Shown here piece after piece: positions 45,488 to 57,932 of a stretch of DNA of 64,000 nt. The notes below the pieces were generated by a model. That model did no database searches. It saw only the letters and a program-made list of their open reading frames with translations, and had not been told where the DNA came from. The number at the start of each line of letters is the position of its first letter. The first letter of the stretch is position 1. The DNA is taken from contig CAJQUW010016881.1 in the NCBI GenBank assembly GCA_907163375.1, positions 248,001 to 312,000 on the forward strand, in the 5' to 3' direction. Both the position numbers and the translations under genes were made by a program. The DNA is from Prostheceraeus crozeri (Eukaryota > Platyhelminthes > Polycladida > Euryleptidae).

Positions 45488-46651
45488 TGTGCCCTCACAT
45501 TCAAAGCCCCAAAACGCGGCGAGTTATTGATAATTCTAAGAAATGTAACTTTACGTCGAAAGCAAAAACGACTTTATCTAGTGGTTCAAGAGGCAAAGAA
45601 AAAAATTGACCGGCTAGCGCGTTAAAGTGTCAATTATTTTTGTTGTGTATTCAAAATGCTCATTTGACCCCCAAGTTCGTATAATGAATGTAGTCATCGA
45701 AAAATAACATCTTAAACATTGATTGTCCATTAGTCAGTAACCGAACGGCTTGAAGATGAAAGCATCACACCATGCCTTATTACTCACTAACCAACTCGTG
45801 AAGAAAATTTCAAAATTCAACGAGAAAGATCAAAATATCTTTTCGTACGGCTTCCACGTTTTCCCGTGTAAAACGAAAAATGGCAACAAAATCAGCCGGA
45901 CGTCTGGCTGAAACTTCACAAGCGAAAATGAAGAGAAATAAGCAATTATCTTATTCACAGCGTGCGCAATTAGGCCTCTTTGAGAAGAGTTCCCTTTCTG
46001 CATCATATTCAGACAGACGGCATTGATTACACAGATCGAACACATGTGATTCATGATTCATCAACTGATCGATTTGTTCAGCAAATAGACACAGAGATTT
46101 CCTATAATAATGCGTTCTACATCATAACTTGCAAGGCACTTTTCTCCACCCTGTTTTTGTTTCGAAAATGATCCTAAGTCCACGGAAAGAAATGGACCCT
46201 TATGCGAGAATGTTGACTCACATTTTCGTAAATAATTGCATAAGTACTATATAGAGCACTATTCTAGCACAGTATATTTAGCTGTTACCGATATCTAGAG
46301 TTAGCAGAGCAAATTGAATCAAAATATGACGGAACAATTACTTGGCTTAGTTTAAATAGGGAAATTTAAGTAATGATGCTGTTATTGTTGTTTTGTAATA
46401 TGCAGTTACAATTCTGACTGCTTTTTTTTCAAGCTAATGGGATCAACTCTCTTGGGGATAATGGTGACACTTTTCATGGACTCCCTTGAATACTGAGGCA
46501 CAATGTCGGTCATTACATTTCGAAAAGACTCGTGACCTTAACCGGAAAATTCAGGGTGTTCCACTAATTAGATTTTCCTAAATTTTTATTATGTTAGTAA
46601 GGGATTAATCCACCCTTGAAACTATTGCAATTTGTGGTGGGTGAGTATATA
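45488..46651. other. Nothing recognised
   Basis: AT-rich DNA between two mobile elements, probably still within the ZDHHC gene or its upstream flank. No exon resembling the missing N-terminal ZDHHC part was seen. Confidence 0.4.
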
Positions 46652-47386
46652 TAGGCAATATAGTCCGGCAGCCAGAACGAGTTTCTGCAGGGAACGAGGC
46701 CGAAAGTGAGACTTTCACAGAATGATGTACTCCCTATGCCTACTACGAATTCGCGCGTCTGCCGAGTTCTAGTGAGTTCCTCTTCTTGTCAGATAGGATC
46801 AAAGAAAAACACATGTAAATCCAATGGGACGCAGATCGCAGTTTTTGGCTAAAATGAAATTTTCTATGTTTTCTCTGATTAAAGGAAAAATACTAAGCCC
46901 AGGGTCACAATTTTTGGCATGGAATGTCTTTAGGTCATTTCCTATGATGTGCATATGCTATTATCATGTATCTGATCGGCAATGTATGTGAGAATGTGGA
47001 TGAAGTGGGCCAACATGTTGGTGTTTGCCGACATTAAGAGGCTCGCCAAATCTAGATGTGTTTAGCTTTATAAACAGGGGTGGATGAACATGAAAGGAAA
47101 TGACCTGAAGACATTCCATGCCAAAAATTATGACTCTGGGCTTAGTACTTTTCGCTTAGTCTGAGAAAACATAGAAAATTTCATTTTAGCCAAAAACTGC
47201 AATCTGCGTCCTATTGGATTTACATGTGTTTTTCTTTGATGCTGTCTGACAAGAAGAGGAACTCACTAGAACTCGGCAGACGCGTGAATTCGCAGAAGGC
47301 ATAAGGTGTACATCATTCTGTGAAAGTCTCACTTTCGGCCTCGTTCCCTGCAGAAACTCGTTCTGGCTGCCGGACTATATTGCCTA
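46652..47386. mobile_element. Foldback element with ~300-bp arms
   Basis: Long inverted arms (about 46652-46950 and 47085-47386) start TAGGCAATATAGTCCGGCAG and are more than 90% alike by eye over 300 bases, with a spacer of about 135 bases. The outermost bases are GTTCCCTGCAGAAACTCG-type sequence in both arms. TA at the borders is the only hint of a target duplication. No coding content. Transcripts could form a long hairpin. Confidence 0.75.
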
Positions 47387-48029
47387 GATTATGCTGGCAG
47401 CAGGAGTAATGCATCGTTGCTTATCAAAAACATGGTTTTGCCTTACACTGGGTTGTCCTGAATACTCCCGCGAATAATTTCCCTACCCTTTGGTGTGGTT
47501 ACTGACTGAGTTAGCCGCCCACGCAGAGCTCTTAAAAAATCCCACCCTGTATCAAACACCTTTCAATGATTGCAAAATAATAGAGAAAGAGTTTGTGTTA
47601 TTCATCTTTCATTTGTGAATATTTTCTCTTTGATTCAACTTTCATGAAAATGTCTGCTGCCAACTGAAAATGAATGAACAGGTTTGTGTGTCGACGTCAA
47701 GTCAGTGATTTCATGTGTGATAGTTTACGGAATATTTCTTTCACAAATTCTATAAATAACATCTTCCTCCGTCGTTTCATACCAGTTCAAATTTGGCTTC
47801 TATTGGCAAGTTGGGAAGGGAATCGATTCGACAAGAGAGGAATCAAAAACAATTACTAATGCATAGATAAAAAAAATCAACAAAAGACAACTGTTAACCG
47901 AAGAATGTCACAGCATATCTTTCAATATGCAGATAAGAATGAGAAAATTGAGAATCATCAAATAACTTCATATCAATACAGATATCGCAATGAAGAAAAA
48001 ACAAAATCGTGTGACTCAGTGCTTTCAAC
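47387..48029. other. Nothing recognised
   Basis: No supportable feature. Confidence 0.4.
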
Positions 48030-48101
48030 AATGTGATAATCGACTGGAAGCACTCATTGTGTCAGCGTTAACGCTGAGTGCTTCCAGTCGATAATCACAT
48101 T
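48030..48101. repeat. Short near-perfect hairpin
   Basis: 27-base arms agree at 26 positions (left 48030-48056, right 48075-48101; core CGACTGGAAGCACTCA). The 18-base spacer contains another small palindrome, CAGCGTTAACGCTG, that overlaps the right arm. It could be a MITE core or a structured RNA; nothing codes here. Confidence 0.75.
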
Positions 48102-48362
48102 TTTGAGTCCTTTTCCTCACTTTACGCACTTGAGTCTTTGTGCACTTGGGATGCAGCCAAATATATATGCAATAGTACTTTTGGCGCTGCCGATCTGAAC
48201 GCCAACGCTTGTGGATTGCTGGAGGTAATTTTCTGCCATGTTCTCGCTAGCTGATGAGATGAACCGCCTTCCAGCAGCTATATTTAATTTAGACAAATGC
48301 AAAGAAATCAAATTCTATCCGGATATATTTGCATTGTCAATGAAAATAGTAAAGTGACATAA

Positions 48363-48503
48363 AATGCACTAAATCGTCAGACGTCTCTGGCTCAGACCAC
48401 TTATCAATGATATAAGGGTCTGAAATAATGATGCCTCATAATCAAAGTACATTTGCCTATGACAAATCGTCTGGATCCGAAGCGTCTGGCGATTAAGTGC
48501 ATC
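48363..48503. mobile_element. 141-bp MITE-like inverted repeat
   Basis: Terminal arms of about 22 bases, ATGCACTAAATCGTCAGACG on the left and the complement (ATGCACTTAATCGCCAGACG) on the right, two mismatches. No clear target duplication. No coding content. Confidence 0.5.
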
Positions 48504-48539
48504 ATATTGTCCGTGGCAATACAGATATTTCGATTTTTT

Positions 48540-48960
48540 GCATCCTAGTATTAGTTCCATTATTTTTCATTTTAATAGTTGCCAAAGTCTCAAAGATAAC
48601 ACACCTAAGTTGCTGAGATCTTGCCTTGTGTACATGTATTGTTTTACTTGTCGGGTTGATCCTAATGCTCACTATCTGGGCGAAGGAACTAAGAGCCTAT
48701 TTCACCAAAGAATAGATGAACATATAAGGTATAAAATGAAATTCAGCATAAGCATAAACATAAGCAGATGTAATGTGTGCAGCAATGCAATAGATGATTG
48801 TTTAGAAATAGAACACCAAGGTAGGAGTAATCAGGAAGTTCGAATAATAGAAGCGATTATAATCACCAACAAAATGCCCACCCTGAAGCGAACTTTTGGA
48901 TACAATGGAATATCTATCGGATTGCAACAATAGACATTGCTGTCGAATTGATTTCCTATT
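48540..48960 (+). pseudogene. Penelope-like element C-terminal fragment
   Basis: The plus strand encodes LRSCLVYMYCFTCRVDPNAH, YLGEGTKSLFHQRIDEHI, and later EVRIIEAIIITNKMPTL. The VY..C..C...YLG.T...L..R..EH order is that of a PLE GIY-YIG domain (the GIY-equivalent is VYM, the YIG-equivalent YLG), and the ExxIIEA..I..NKMPTL end matches PLE C-termini. RT is absent, so it is a strongly 5'-truncated copy of a different family from the one at 40 kb. Confidence 0.65.
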
Positions 48961-49680
48961 GACTGTAGTGATTGCGAAGTTGTGAGAAATAAATCGAATT
49001 ATGGAGGAGCCATGTGTCATGTGATGCATGTCTCCACTATAATTGAGCCAAAAGACAATTGTTAATGAAATCAATGTACATGCACATAGAGATAGGACAA
49101 CGGATTTCAAAAGATAGAAAGGAAATAAAAGATCACAGGAATCACAATAGGATGAAAATATGCAATTTTGCTTTAAAGGGTCGCTGGCCCGCAGTCAAAG
49201 AGCTGCCTAAATTAGGTCAATCATCATCGAAGCCTGCGATGATGACATGTGATGACTCATCAAAGGAAATTGAGTGATTCAATAAACTAAAGCAAATAGA
49301 GACTTCGAAAAGCGTTGCAAGTTTTCTTGCACGACTGTTTACATGTCCCTTAATGAGTAATTTGCACTTTTTTGCTGATGGTGCGAAAAATAGTAAGATA
49401 CAATTATTACCGATGACTTTGCAATAAAACGAGGACATAGATAATTTGTAGTTATGTAACTTACTTGATGATGAAGCTTTAACGTCACTACTTCCCCTTA
49501 CTGGAGGCTTGGACGTTGCTGACATAGTCGGACTTTCCTTTTTTCAAAGCTTAAGGGAGCAGGACGAGCCTATGCACCCAAAGTGTCCCTCAGCATCAGA
49601 TTATAAGGCAGAGAATCAGAAAATGTAAGAAAGGAGAGTGGGGATAATAAAGCGGTATAACAAAATAACTAAAGACATTG
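48961..49680. other. Nothing firm recognised
   Basis: Short unrelated open frames. The segment GTTGCTGACATAGTCGGACT at about 49515 resembles the flank of the SINE at 58.1 kb and may be repeat-derived. Confidence 0.35.
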
Positions 49681-50500
49681 AAGCATATACGTCCATTTGA
49701 TAATTTGCAAATAAATGAAAGCGCGCATCTAGCCGAATTCATTATCTTTATTGCTCTGGGGCCTTTCACCCGTCTTCTCAACAGAACGTACCCGGTGACA
49801 AATGAGAAGTACAAATACATGTATTACTTGACCTACGTACATGTGGCGCTAATTTAATGACTTGTGACATTCTTTCTCATAACTTTTTCATTTCGAATTG
49901 ATTGTATTGATTTCTATTTTAAAGTATAAATACGCATCATCATGTCAGAATAGGCTTCACCACGGTGGTTGAATGCCAATTAGCAGCTCACGTTGCTTTC
50001 ACAAATGTGGATTGAAGCACCGAATATTCAAGAAAGGTCTCTAGAGCAATAAAAATTATGAATGCTAAATGCGCGCTTTCATTTATATAGAAACTGAGAC
50101 ATTGTGTAACAGCAAAGTAAAAAGATAGATAACTCAATTGTTTAACTAAGTACAGAAACTCTGCAAATGAGAGTAAGGTGGTAAAAAATGAATAGACAAA
50201 TAAGGGGATATAAAATGCACAATGGTTAAGTGAGACCACTGGAGACAAAAGTGGAAATTACAAAAATACAAAGAACCAAAATGACATAGTAGAAATACAT
50301 ACGACAAAAGACCCTTCAAATTACCAACTCTCCATAGAGCTCAGTGGAAGCTTATTTTACGGCTCTCTTGAATGCTTCAACACTGTCAATGTTCGGAATG
50401 CCTCACAAGGAAGCCGATTCCAATATCTTGCTGTCCTATGAAAGAAGCATCTCTTGAAATGTTCTGTACAACGACGAGGAATATTGACAATATATGGATT
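49680..50500 (-). pseudogene. LINE 3' end and UTR
   Basis: On the minus strand FKRCFFHRTARYWNRLPCEA (about 50370-50470) matches the FFxRTxxxWNxLP motif at the C-terminus of CR1/Jockey-like ORF2, followed in another frame by SVEAFKRA and a stop near 50350; one frameshift separates them. An AT-rich 3' UTR-like stretch follows down to about 49990. A 60-base piece containing AAATGAAAGCGCGCAT is present at about 50040-50100 and again inverted at about 49705-49765. Confidence 0.5.
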
Positions 50501-50529
50501 TGCGTAGTCACTTCCCTCTCATGCATCTG

Positions 50530-50670
50530 GTCACGTTGTGGTACTTTTCGTTCCGCTGTCCTTCCTGTCTATTTCCAATGACATTATCGGGACTCGACTT
50601 CTGTACCAAAAGATCGCTAAGTCAAGCACTTAACCCTTGCACCACGGAGACAGCACTTACTTATATATAC
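50530..50670 (-). repeat. tRNA-derived SINE, family A
   Basis: Minus strand: GTCTCCGTGGTGCAAGGGTT (A-box region), then GCGATCTTTTGGTACAGA and AAGTCGAGTCCCG (B-box-like), followed by GTCATTGGAAATAGACAGGA. The copy at 58.1-58.3 kb has the same order with few changes, so they are one family. Body and tail are unlike tRNA. Confidence 0.6.
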
Positions 50671-51181
50671 GTTATTCTAAAATTATCTAAATTGATACAA
50701 CGATTTTAGACAAACCTCTGAGCAAGCAATCATCTTCTGCATTCTAGAATTGTCTCTGAGTAATGCGTTCTCAAGTTTGAGCCATACAACAGGAACTTCT
50801 CTTCACTTGACTTTTGAAAAACTTGCACATTTCATGTCCAAGTATTTTCCGCGTGTTACAACTGGATTGATATGGGAAATCATGACACGGAAAGTGGAAG
50901 TCAACTGAACTTCAATTGCTTCGCCACACCATAGCAACATATTATGCAAATAACTTTCAAACAGCCGAAAGCTGTTTGGCTCTCCATTCGATTCATGCAA
51001 GATCTGTGACATTATTCCCTGTTTAATATGCCTGTGATGTCCAGGCACTTGAATGAAACCGGCTGAATTTACGAGAAATGAGAACAGAACAACAAGATAA
51101 TAAAAAAAATAAAAAAATAATTTCCATTTGCTTTGTGAATGTCAGTGACAAAATATTTGCATAATCAATCAAATCGACTGC

Positions 51182-51300
51182 CTGACTGGTTTAGCGCTCT
51201 CACAAAGTGACATCACTGATAGAGGTTACTGCGTTCGATTTCAACCTGGACGTACTAGACCGTCCTGTCTTTGGTCAATGACTTTCTAAGATCGATTATA
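51182..51300 (+). repeat. Possible tRNA-like SINE head
   Basis: Plus strand: TGGTTTAGCGCTCTCA (A-box-like) and GCGTTCGATTTC (B-box-like) about 37 bases apart. The spacing is compatible with a tRNA-derived SINE. The remainder is diverged. Confidence 0.35.
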
Positions 51301-53835
51301 GTACGAGGGTCATGCTTTGACCGAAGGAAGAGTGTAGAGCGATTCATTGACGAACTATAATTAAGAGGCACGCATCGGCTTCACTAGAAACTTCCAACTT
51401 GCATGGTTTCCAAAGTCATTTTGAAATGTGCATTCGAAGGAAGACAGGATAAATAGAAAGTTGAATTCAGATAAACAAGATCGCAGTTCGTACTGCAGGA
51501 ATAGATATGAGTTTTTTTGGCGAATGCACGCATCTGCACTGCCTTACCTGGCTGTTATCTGCATTCCTAACGCTGGCTTGGAAATCGTTTAACCACATGA
51601 ATAAAAGGTTGTGAATTTATAGAGTATATTTTTCAACAAAACAAAATCTCGAGCGATTATCACATAAAACATTCTCATACAACATTAAAAACATTGCTTT
51701 GACACCCAAGTATATTTCCTTCTTCTTATATTCATTCCTTACACTGTTCATTAATGCATCTGCAACATTGCTGTTGCTGACAATCCATAACATCTACAAA
51801 ATTGAAGAAAAAAACTTTAACTTTGCTGTACACCCAATGCAAATATCACTCTCAACGGAAGATTGTATTAAAATGTGTTCTTTGTTCCTTAACGTCAATA
51901 TGTTTATATTACTTTAAATTACAGATCATGACATCAATAGATGAAGTCCATTGAATGAGGGAATCAGATTTTTCATTTATTCACGCCGGCAAAGCAAACC
52001 CACAGAAGCTGAAAAAAGTGATGAGTTATTCGATGTAACGTATTGATCGGATGCGACGCAACATTGATGCAGATGTAGGGGTTTCGGAAGAGAATATTTT
52101 TAGTAGCGAATAAAGTACCGGTAGGTGTGGCGAATCATTCGGTGGTGAGTGAAGAGATAACTACTGTATCTACAACTGAATAAGTAAATTATTAATGCAT
52201 ACAGGCACAATTATAATGAGTTATCATCGAAATTGTAGATTCATACGTGCTGAAATAATAACACAGGTGTTGTCACAGGTGCATTGTTATCACAGGTGCA
52301 CCAACCACTTCGGTTGACATTACGATCTTCAGATCGCTACTCTGTCCTAATTAAAACTTAGATCTGCTCTTAATTGAGAGAGAAATGATTTGAAACATTG
52401 AATCTCCGTACAGATTCACTTTAGGTCGAATAACCAACAGAGTCATTGATGATTGATTTGTGTGCACACATGAACGCACTCGATTCATTAGCATAATGTT
52501 CTTCTCCGTAGTGGAGGCTATGTAAATATTTGAATTCAGCTATCAGATATGTCAATGATCAGCAAAGCGGCGAGTGGGATAATAACGCAGTTAAAGGCTC
52601 GTAGTCAGTTTCTAGTACAGTAATAGTCCTGTGACCTGTGAGTGTGTATGCCCTCTGTGTTTGGGGTACATTTGCTTAAAAAAAATATGCAGCGCGCATC
52701 AGTTGGAAGTCTATGAATCATGTAAAAATGGACATGGGTTGGGCTTGAGAGATTTCGATTATCGTGATTACCAGAACATTTCTTTAACGATTCATCTATG
52801 AACAGAATAATGACAACTCGCGTGATCTCTAGCAAAGACTCAATTGCATGAAATAACCTGGTTGAAAAGGTCACGAAATTCAAACAACTTATCAGTTAGC
52901 AGTTTCAATAATCATTAAGATTCATAGTAAGCTTTTAACATGAATGCAAGTCTGCCTTCAGAGAGATCAAACAAAATAGACACATACTCGGATTCCACGG
53001 TGCACATTTGATTGCAAACGTAAAATCCACTTGATCATAGTATGCTATACCTAATTTTGTTCACAATCATTTAAGATGTTTATCTTAAAATTATTTATCT
53101 TTAATGTCTTGGGTCTTTATTTAGTTTGCTGGTTCACTACATGTATTCATTTGGGCTTTGCTAGGTTTGGGCTGCAAACATCAGCTCATGTTCATCTCTG
53201 ATGCAAATATGTCTGACATACTGTGGAAATGGTTTCCACTGAACGATTACCAGGTCCTAGACTCAAAGGATCACAAAACACACAAAAATCTTGGAAATGT
53301 GTTAAAAATCCATTAAGTTCTTTTAATATAATTTGATAGAGTAAAGCTTAACAACTAGGAAAAACTTGATCTTCTTGTTAAAGTCTAATTTTTCAAACCA
53401 AGATGTGAGATCTTCAAACAATTTCATTCACAACATAACTTCGTGATAAAAACTTGCAAGCGTTTTTTTTTGACGGTATCAATCTTCAGATGACTAAGTA
53501 CAAGCGACGACATTCCTCACGAGATTTTTTAAAGCCCATAATGAAATGTGTCTCTGCAATGTTGCAAATCTTCGCAATATTCTACAGTGCAGCCGAAAAT
53601 TTTTACATTCTTACACTTAATCAGTGAACCATTAAGAGCGATATCAACCATCAACGGAAAATGTCACGCATCGCTACTTCACACAGGAGTGAAGAATCAC
53701 AAGTTTCAAAGTCATACAATTCAGTTGTGATAGTATCAACTCGAAATTCCGAAAGAGCGACAGTAACAAAGCCGACATCAATGAACATCCGAACCATTAA
53801 AAAGGTGGCTGTCGGCGAGATGTGAAAATCATTAA
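51301..53835. other. Nothing recognised
   Basis: 2.5 kb of AT-rich DNA with short unrelated open frames. A tripled ACAGGTG-type motif at about 52262-52300 is a small local repeat only. Confidence 0.4.
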
Positions 53836-55500
53836 TACCGTAAAACCTGTAATTGAAGGCCACCTGTAATTGAAGGTCACCTGTAATAGAAGGCCACCCT
53901 AGCGAGGAGGTTGAAAAATAGAACGCCACCCTGTATTTGAAAGCCACCCGTAATAGAAGGCCATCCCAGCGAGGAGGTTGAAAATAGACCGCCACCCTCT
54001 AACTGAACGCTCCTACAATCTCCAATAGAGTGTTTCTCTGCTGTAGCCTACATACAGCTTATAAAGGAAGAAAACATTCATCCTCTGGGGTCCTCAGAGA
54101 TACTTTGCCTCGTCTATCAGCTTGCCGGTAACTGTGTTTCCTCTATGGGAGCTATATTTAGAAGTACCGGTATATCTCAATTCTCGCGTGCGCTAATGAA
54201 AGGAGCTGGCTGATACCTCTCAATGCATCTCCCTCTGAGTAATACAACAGATTGACCAGTCTGTTACAACAGAAAATCGTCGAAAAACTAACTACCAATA
54301 CATCTTCGCATCAGACGAGACAGCTGTCTACTTAGATAGCTCTAACAGTCTGACAGTTGAGGAAAGGGGAACCCGTCAGGTGTCTGTCAAGACCGTGGGT
54401 CATGAGAAGCTTCACGTTACAGTCATGTTGACTGCAAGGTCTGATGGATTCAAATGCCGACCATTTGTGCTATTGAAGAACAAGCGTCCGATCAAGCATA
54501 TTGAGGAGAAGTTCAAAAACATTGTCTACCTCTCATGGGCCGGTCGAACCTTCTTCAACGATGAACTGACGTCGGAATATCTGAGGAAGATCCTTGGCTA
54601 TTCCATGTTCGGTAAACGCCTTCTTGTGTGGGACTCCTTCAGGTGCCACATCAGTGACTCAACAAAGCAACAACTCAAGAAACTGCAAAGCGACACCGCA
54701 GTAATCCCCGGAGGTTGCACCAAGTACATCCAAGCACCTGATGTGTACTGAAACGCCCCGTTCAAAGCAAAGATCAGGCAATACTACGAGGACTGGATGG
54801 TATATGGTGAGAAGACGTATACCAACTCTGGTAACATACGCGCACCCTCGATGGAGGTGTATCTCGGATGGATAGTTGAGGCTTGGAAGCAGATACCAAG
54901 TGACTTGATCGAAAGATCGTTTGTTGGATGTGGACTTACAAAGAAGACCACAAAATTCATTGTTTTAAGCCGGAGGGCGAGATTCCGAATGGATGCGCAT
55001 CTCTCCGAGAAGCACGAATTCGTGAAGCAAATAATGTCGACCTCGACAGCATTGATGAAACGAACAGCAGTGATACCGATGATGACAACTCGTTAGTTGA
55101 TTTCGAGTAATAAGTGTAACACTCAGTTTGAATTCAAATCTTTGATCACACCAAACGTAATTATTGATGTTAGTGTCAATTTTGTTAAAATTTCGTCTCT
55201 TTTTATAAATCAATTAGATTTCATCAGAGTATTTAAGCTGACTTTTACACATTGTTTTATCACGTAAATGGAGTACCTACATGTAGGAGGCCTCTTCAAC
55301 TCAACGGGGTTTCAACTGATTTGAAACATTTGAAGTGGAACTATAAAATTCAAATTTTTATAGACCTAAAAATACCGAAAATTGATGGTTGTAAAATAGA
55401 AGGCCACCCTGTAATTGAAGGCCACCTGTAATAGAAGGCCACCTTACCATGGAGGTTGAAAAATAGAAGGCCATGGCCTTCAATTACAGGTTTTACGGTA
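53836..55500 (+). mobile_element. pogo/Tc1-mariner-type element
   Basis: Terminal inverted repeats TACCGTAAAACCTGTAATTG (53836) and its complement ending at 55500, with TA at both borders. Both ends carry stacked GTAATTGAAGGCCACC-type direct repeats. A DDE transposase relic is inside. At 1.66 kb with no N-terminal DNA-binding domain it is internally deleted. The TACCGT end is shared with the MITE at 11.4 kb. Confidence 0.8.
54239..55110 (+). pseudogene. pogo-like DDE transposase fragment
   Basis: The frame opens after TGA 54236-54238 and reads NYQYIFASDETAVYLD (first catalytic D), FKCRPFVLLKNKRPI, LLVWDSFRCHI (second D) and VIPGGCTKYIQAPDVY (third D). This is the DDE_1 domain of pogo/Tigger/CENP-B-related transposases. 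An in-frame TGA at 54749-54751 replaces an expected Trp, and a frameshift near 54960 separates the final segment, which ends acidic (DETNSSDTDDDNSLVDFE) at TAA 55108-55110. The helix-turn-helix N-terminus is missing. Confidence 0.8.
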
Positions 55501-55570
55501 AGCAAGTATTCTACAAATTATGACCATTTTGATCATCTACTCTTCAACGATACTTTTACACTTTTTTACA

Positions 55571-56730
55571 GGTCTGTTTCTTGGTATTAGTCATCGCTGT
55601 CCAAAATATTTCGATCTGACCGGGACCAGATTGGAAAACAGATTGGAAGAATGTTGAATTCGTCTTGTTCTTCCATCGCATCGTCAGTGGACAATCAAAG
55701 GAAACCACATGCAAACACTTGACTGTAGATTGCACAACTTCGCACCTGTAGATTGAAACCGTGGATGGCTTAACTCAGGATGAAATACAATCTAATAAAT
55801 GACTTCTTAAGATCGCTGCCAACATGTGATTCTTAGTTATTCTTCCACCTGAAGAATAGTGAATACTCAAAGCACGTAGGGGTCATGCAATGCAAATATT
55901 TTTAACTTTGTTTTAACTTTCGGTCAAGAAACTGATGAAAGAGACAAACGTTTGACATCACATGAATCAGTGATGGAGAATTGATTTTCAGTCAGAGCTG
56001 ATGTCTAAGGCATGCGATCTCATAAAATTTCCCTCTTCTAATAACTAAGCCAATAGAGATAGGCAAGCAACGAGTCTAACGAGATCGATGTTGATGTTTG
56101 CAAGAATATGCGGTAGGGCTGTCAATTGTCTATCAACCACAGACAACTCGATATGCACGCTATTAAGGTGTATTATGTACATTGCACGTACCTGAGATTC
56201 CATCCTGTTGAGGTTGCTGAATTAACGACACGCGTTAATCTGATACACAACAACTACCGTATCCTTTCGTGACGATAATTCGAAAGATCATATCGAAAAC
56301 ATAATATCTTGGTTACAGGGGTGGGCCACCACTTTTGGATCTGTGACACATTTAGTCACATTTTGATATTCGAGATTTGTCACATTATGTCACATGCCGA
56401 TGGGCGGAAATGCCACATTGCGTCTCATGTTGATGAAAAAAATGTGTTTTGACACATGTCGATGTGTACATATAATTGGCAGCTTTCAATTTTACATTTA
56501 TTGCTGAATCGTATGAAAAAGTTGAGCATATGATGTAATATTCACAATATACATCAAGCGGGGCGATCATGGGACAAAAATGGAGAAGCCTTCAATATAT
56601 TAATTGGGACAAAATCGGGACACTTCTTTTGTCTTAAGCGAAAAATTACACTCAAACGAAGCAGTTTCATTACTATTTTTATTGTCGTGAATTCATTCTA
56701 ACGGTGAATATGAATATGTGCTTTTGGACA
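55571..56730 (+). repeat. Tandem duplication, copy 1
   Basis: This segment of 1,160 bases is repeated directly at 56731-57932. The breakpoints share ACAGGT. The unit consists of about 745 bases of flank and about 415 bases of the left end of the hAT-like element that ends at 58701. Copy 1 is about 42 bases shorter, mostly through single-base losses scattered over its first 800 bases, often in homopolymers. Confidence 0.9.
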
Positions 56731-57932
56731 GGTCTGTATCTTGGTATTAGTCATCTCTGTCCAAATTATTTCGATCTCACCGGGACCAGTTTGGAAAACA
56801 GATGGAAGAAGAATGTTGAATTGCTTTGTTCTTCCATCGCATCGTCAGTGGACAATGAAAGGAACCCACCTGCAAACACTGGACTGTAGATTGGCACAAC
56901 TTCGGCAACAGTAGATTGAAACCGTGGATGGCTTAACTCAGGATGAAATACAATCTAATAAATGACTTCTTAAGAACGCTGCCAACATGTGATTCTTTAG
57001 TTATTCTTTCCACCTGAAGAAATAGTGAATACTCAAAGCACGTAGTGGGTCATTGCAATGCAAATATTTTTAACTTTGTTTTAACTTTCGGTCATGGAAA
57101 CTGATGAAAGAGGAACAAACTTTTGACATCACATGAATCAGTGATGGAGAATTGATTTTCAGTCAGAGCTGATGTCTAAGGCATGCGAATCTCATAAAAA
57201 TTTTCCCTCTTCTAATAACTAAGCCAATAGAGATAGGCAAGCAACGAGTCTAACGAGATCGATGTTGATGTTTGCAAGAATATGCGGTCGGGTAGGGCTG
57301 TCACTTGTCTATCAAACCACAAGACAACTCGATATGCACGCTATTAAGGTGTATTATGTACATTGCACGTACCCTGAGTATTTCCATCCCTGTTGAGGTT
57401 GCTGAATTAACGACTGACGACACGCGTTAATCTGATACACAAACAACTACCGTATCCTTTCGTGACGATAATTCGAAAAGAATCATATCGAAAAACATAA
57501 TATCTTGGTTACAGGGGTGGGCCACCACTTTTGGATCTGTGACACATTTAGTCACATTTTGATATTCGAGATCTGTCACATTATGTCACACGCCGATGGG
57601 CGGAAATGCCACATTGCGTCCCATGTTGATGAAAAAAATGTGGTCAAGTTTTGACACATGTCGATGTGTACATATAATTGGCAGCTTTCAATTTTACATT
57701 TATTGCTGAATCCTATGAAAAAGTTGAGCATATGACGTAATATTCACAATATACATCAAGCGGGGCGATCATGGGACAAAAATGGAGAAGCCTTCAATAT
57801 ATTAATTGGGACAAAATCGGGACACTTCTTTTGTCTTAAGCGAAAAATTACACTCAAACGATGCAGTTTCAATACTATTTTTACTGTCGTGAATTCATTC
57901 TAACGGTGAATATGAATATGTGCTTTTGGACA
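56731..57932 (+). repeat. Tandem duplication, copy 2
   Basis: Second, longer copy of the unit (1,202 bases). It continues into the rest of the hAT-like element, so it is the copy with the element in one piece. Open frames in the unit (for example 56704-56889 across the junction) show no family resemblance. Confidence 0.9.

Noticed and set aside
53651-53995. 114-codon minus-strand open frame
   Set aside because: It overlaps the repeated left end of the pogo-type element; the repeat pattern explains its length.
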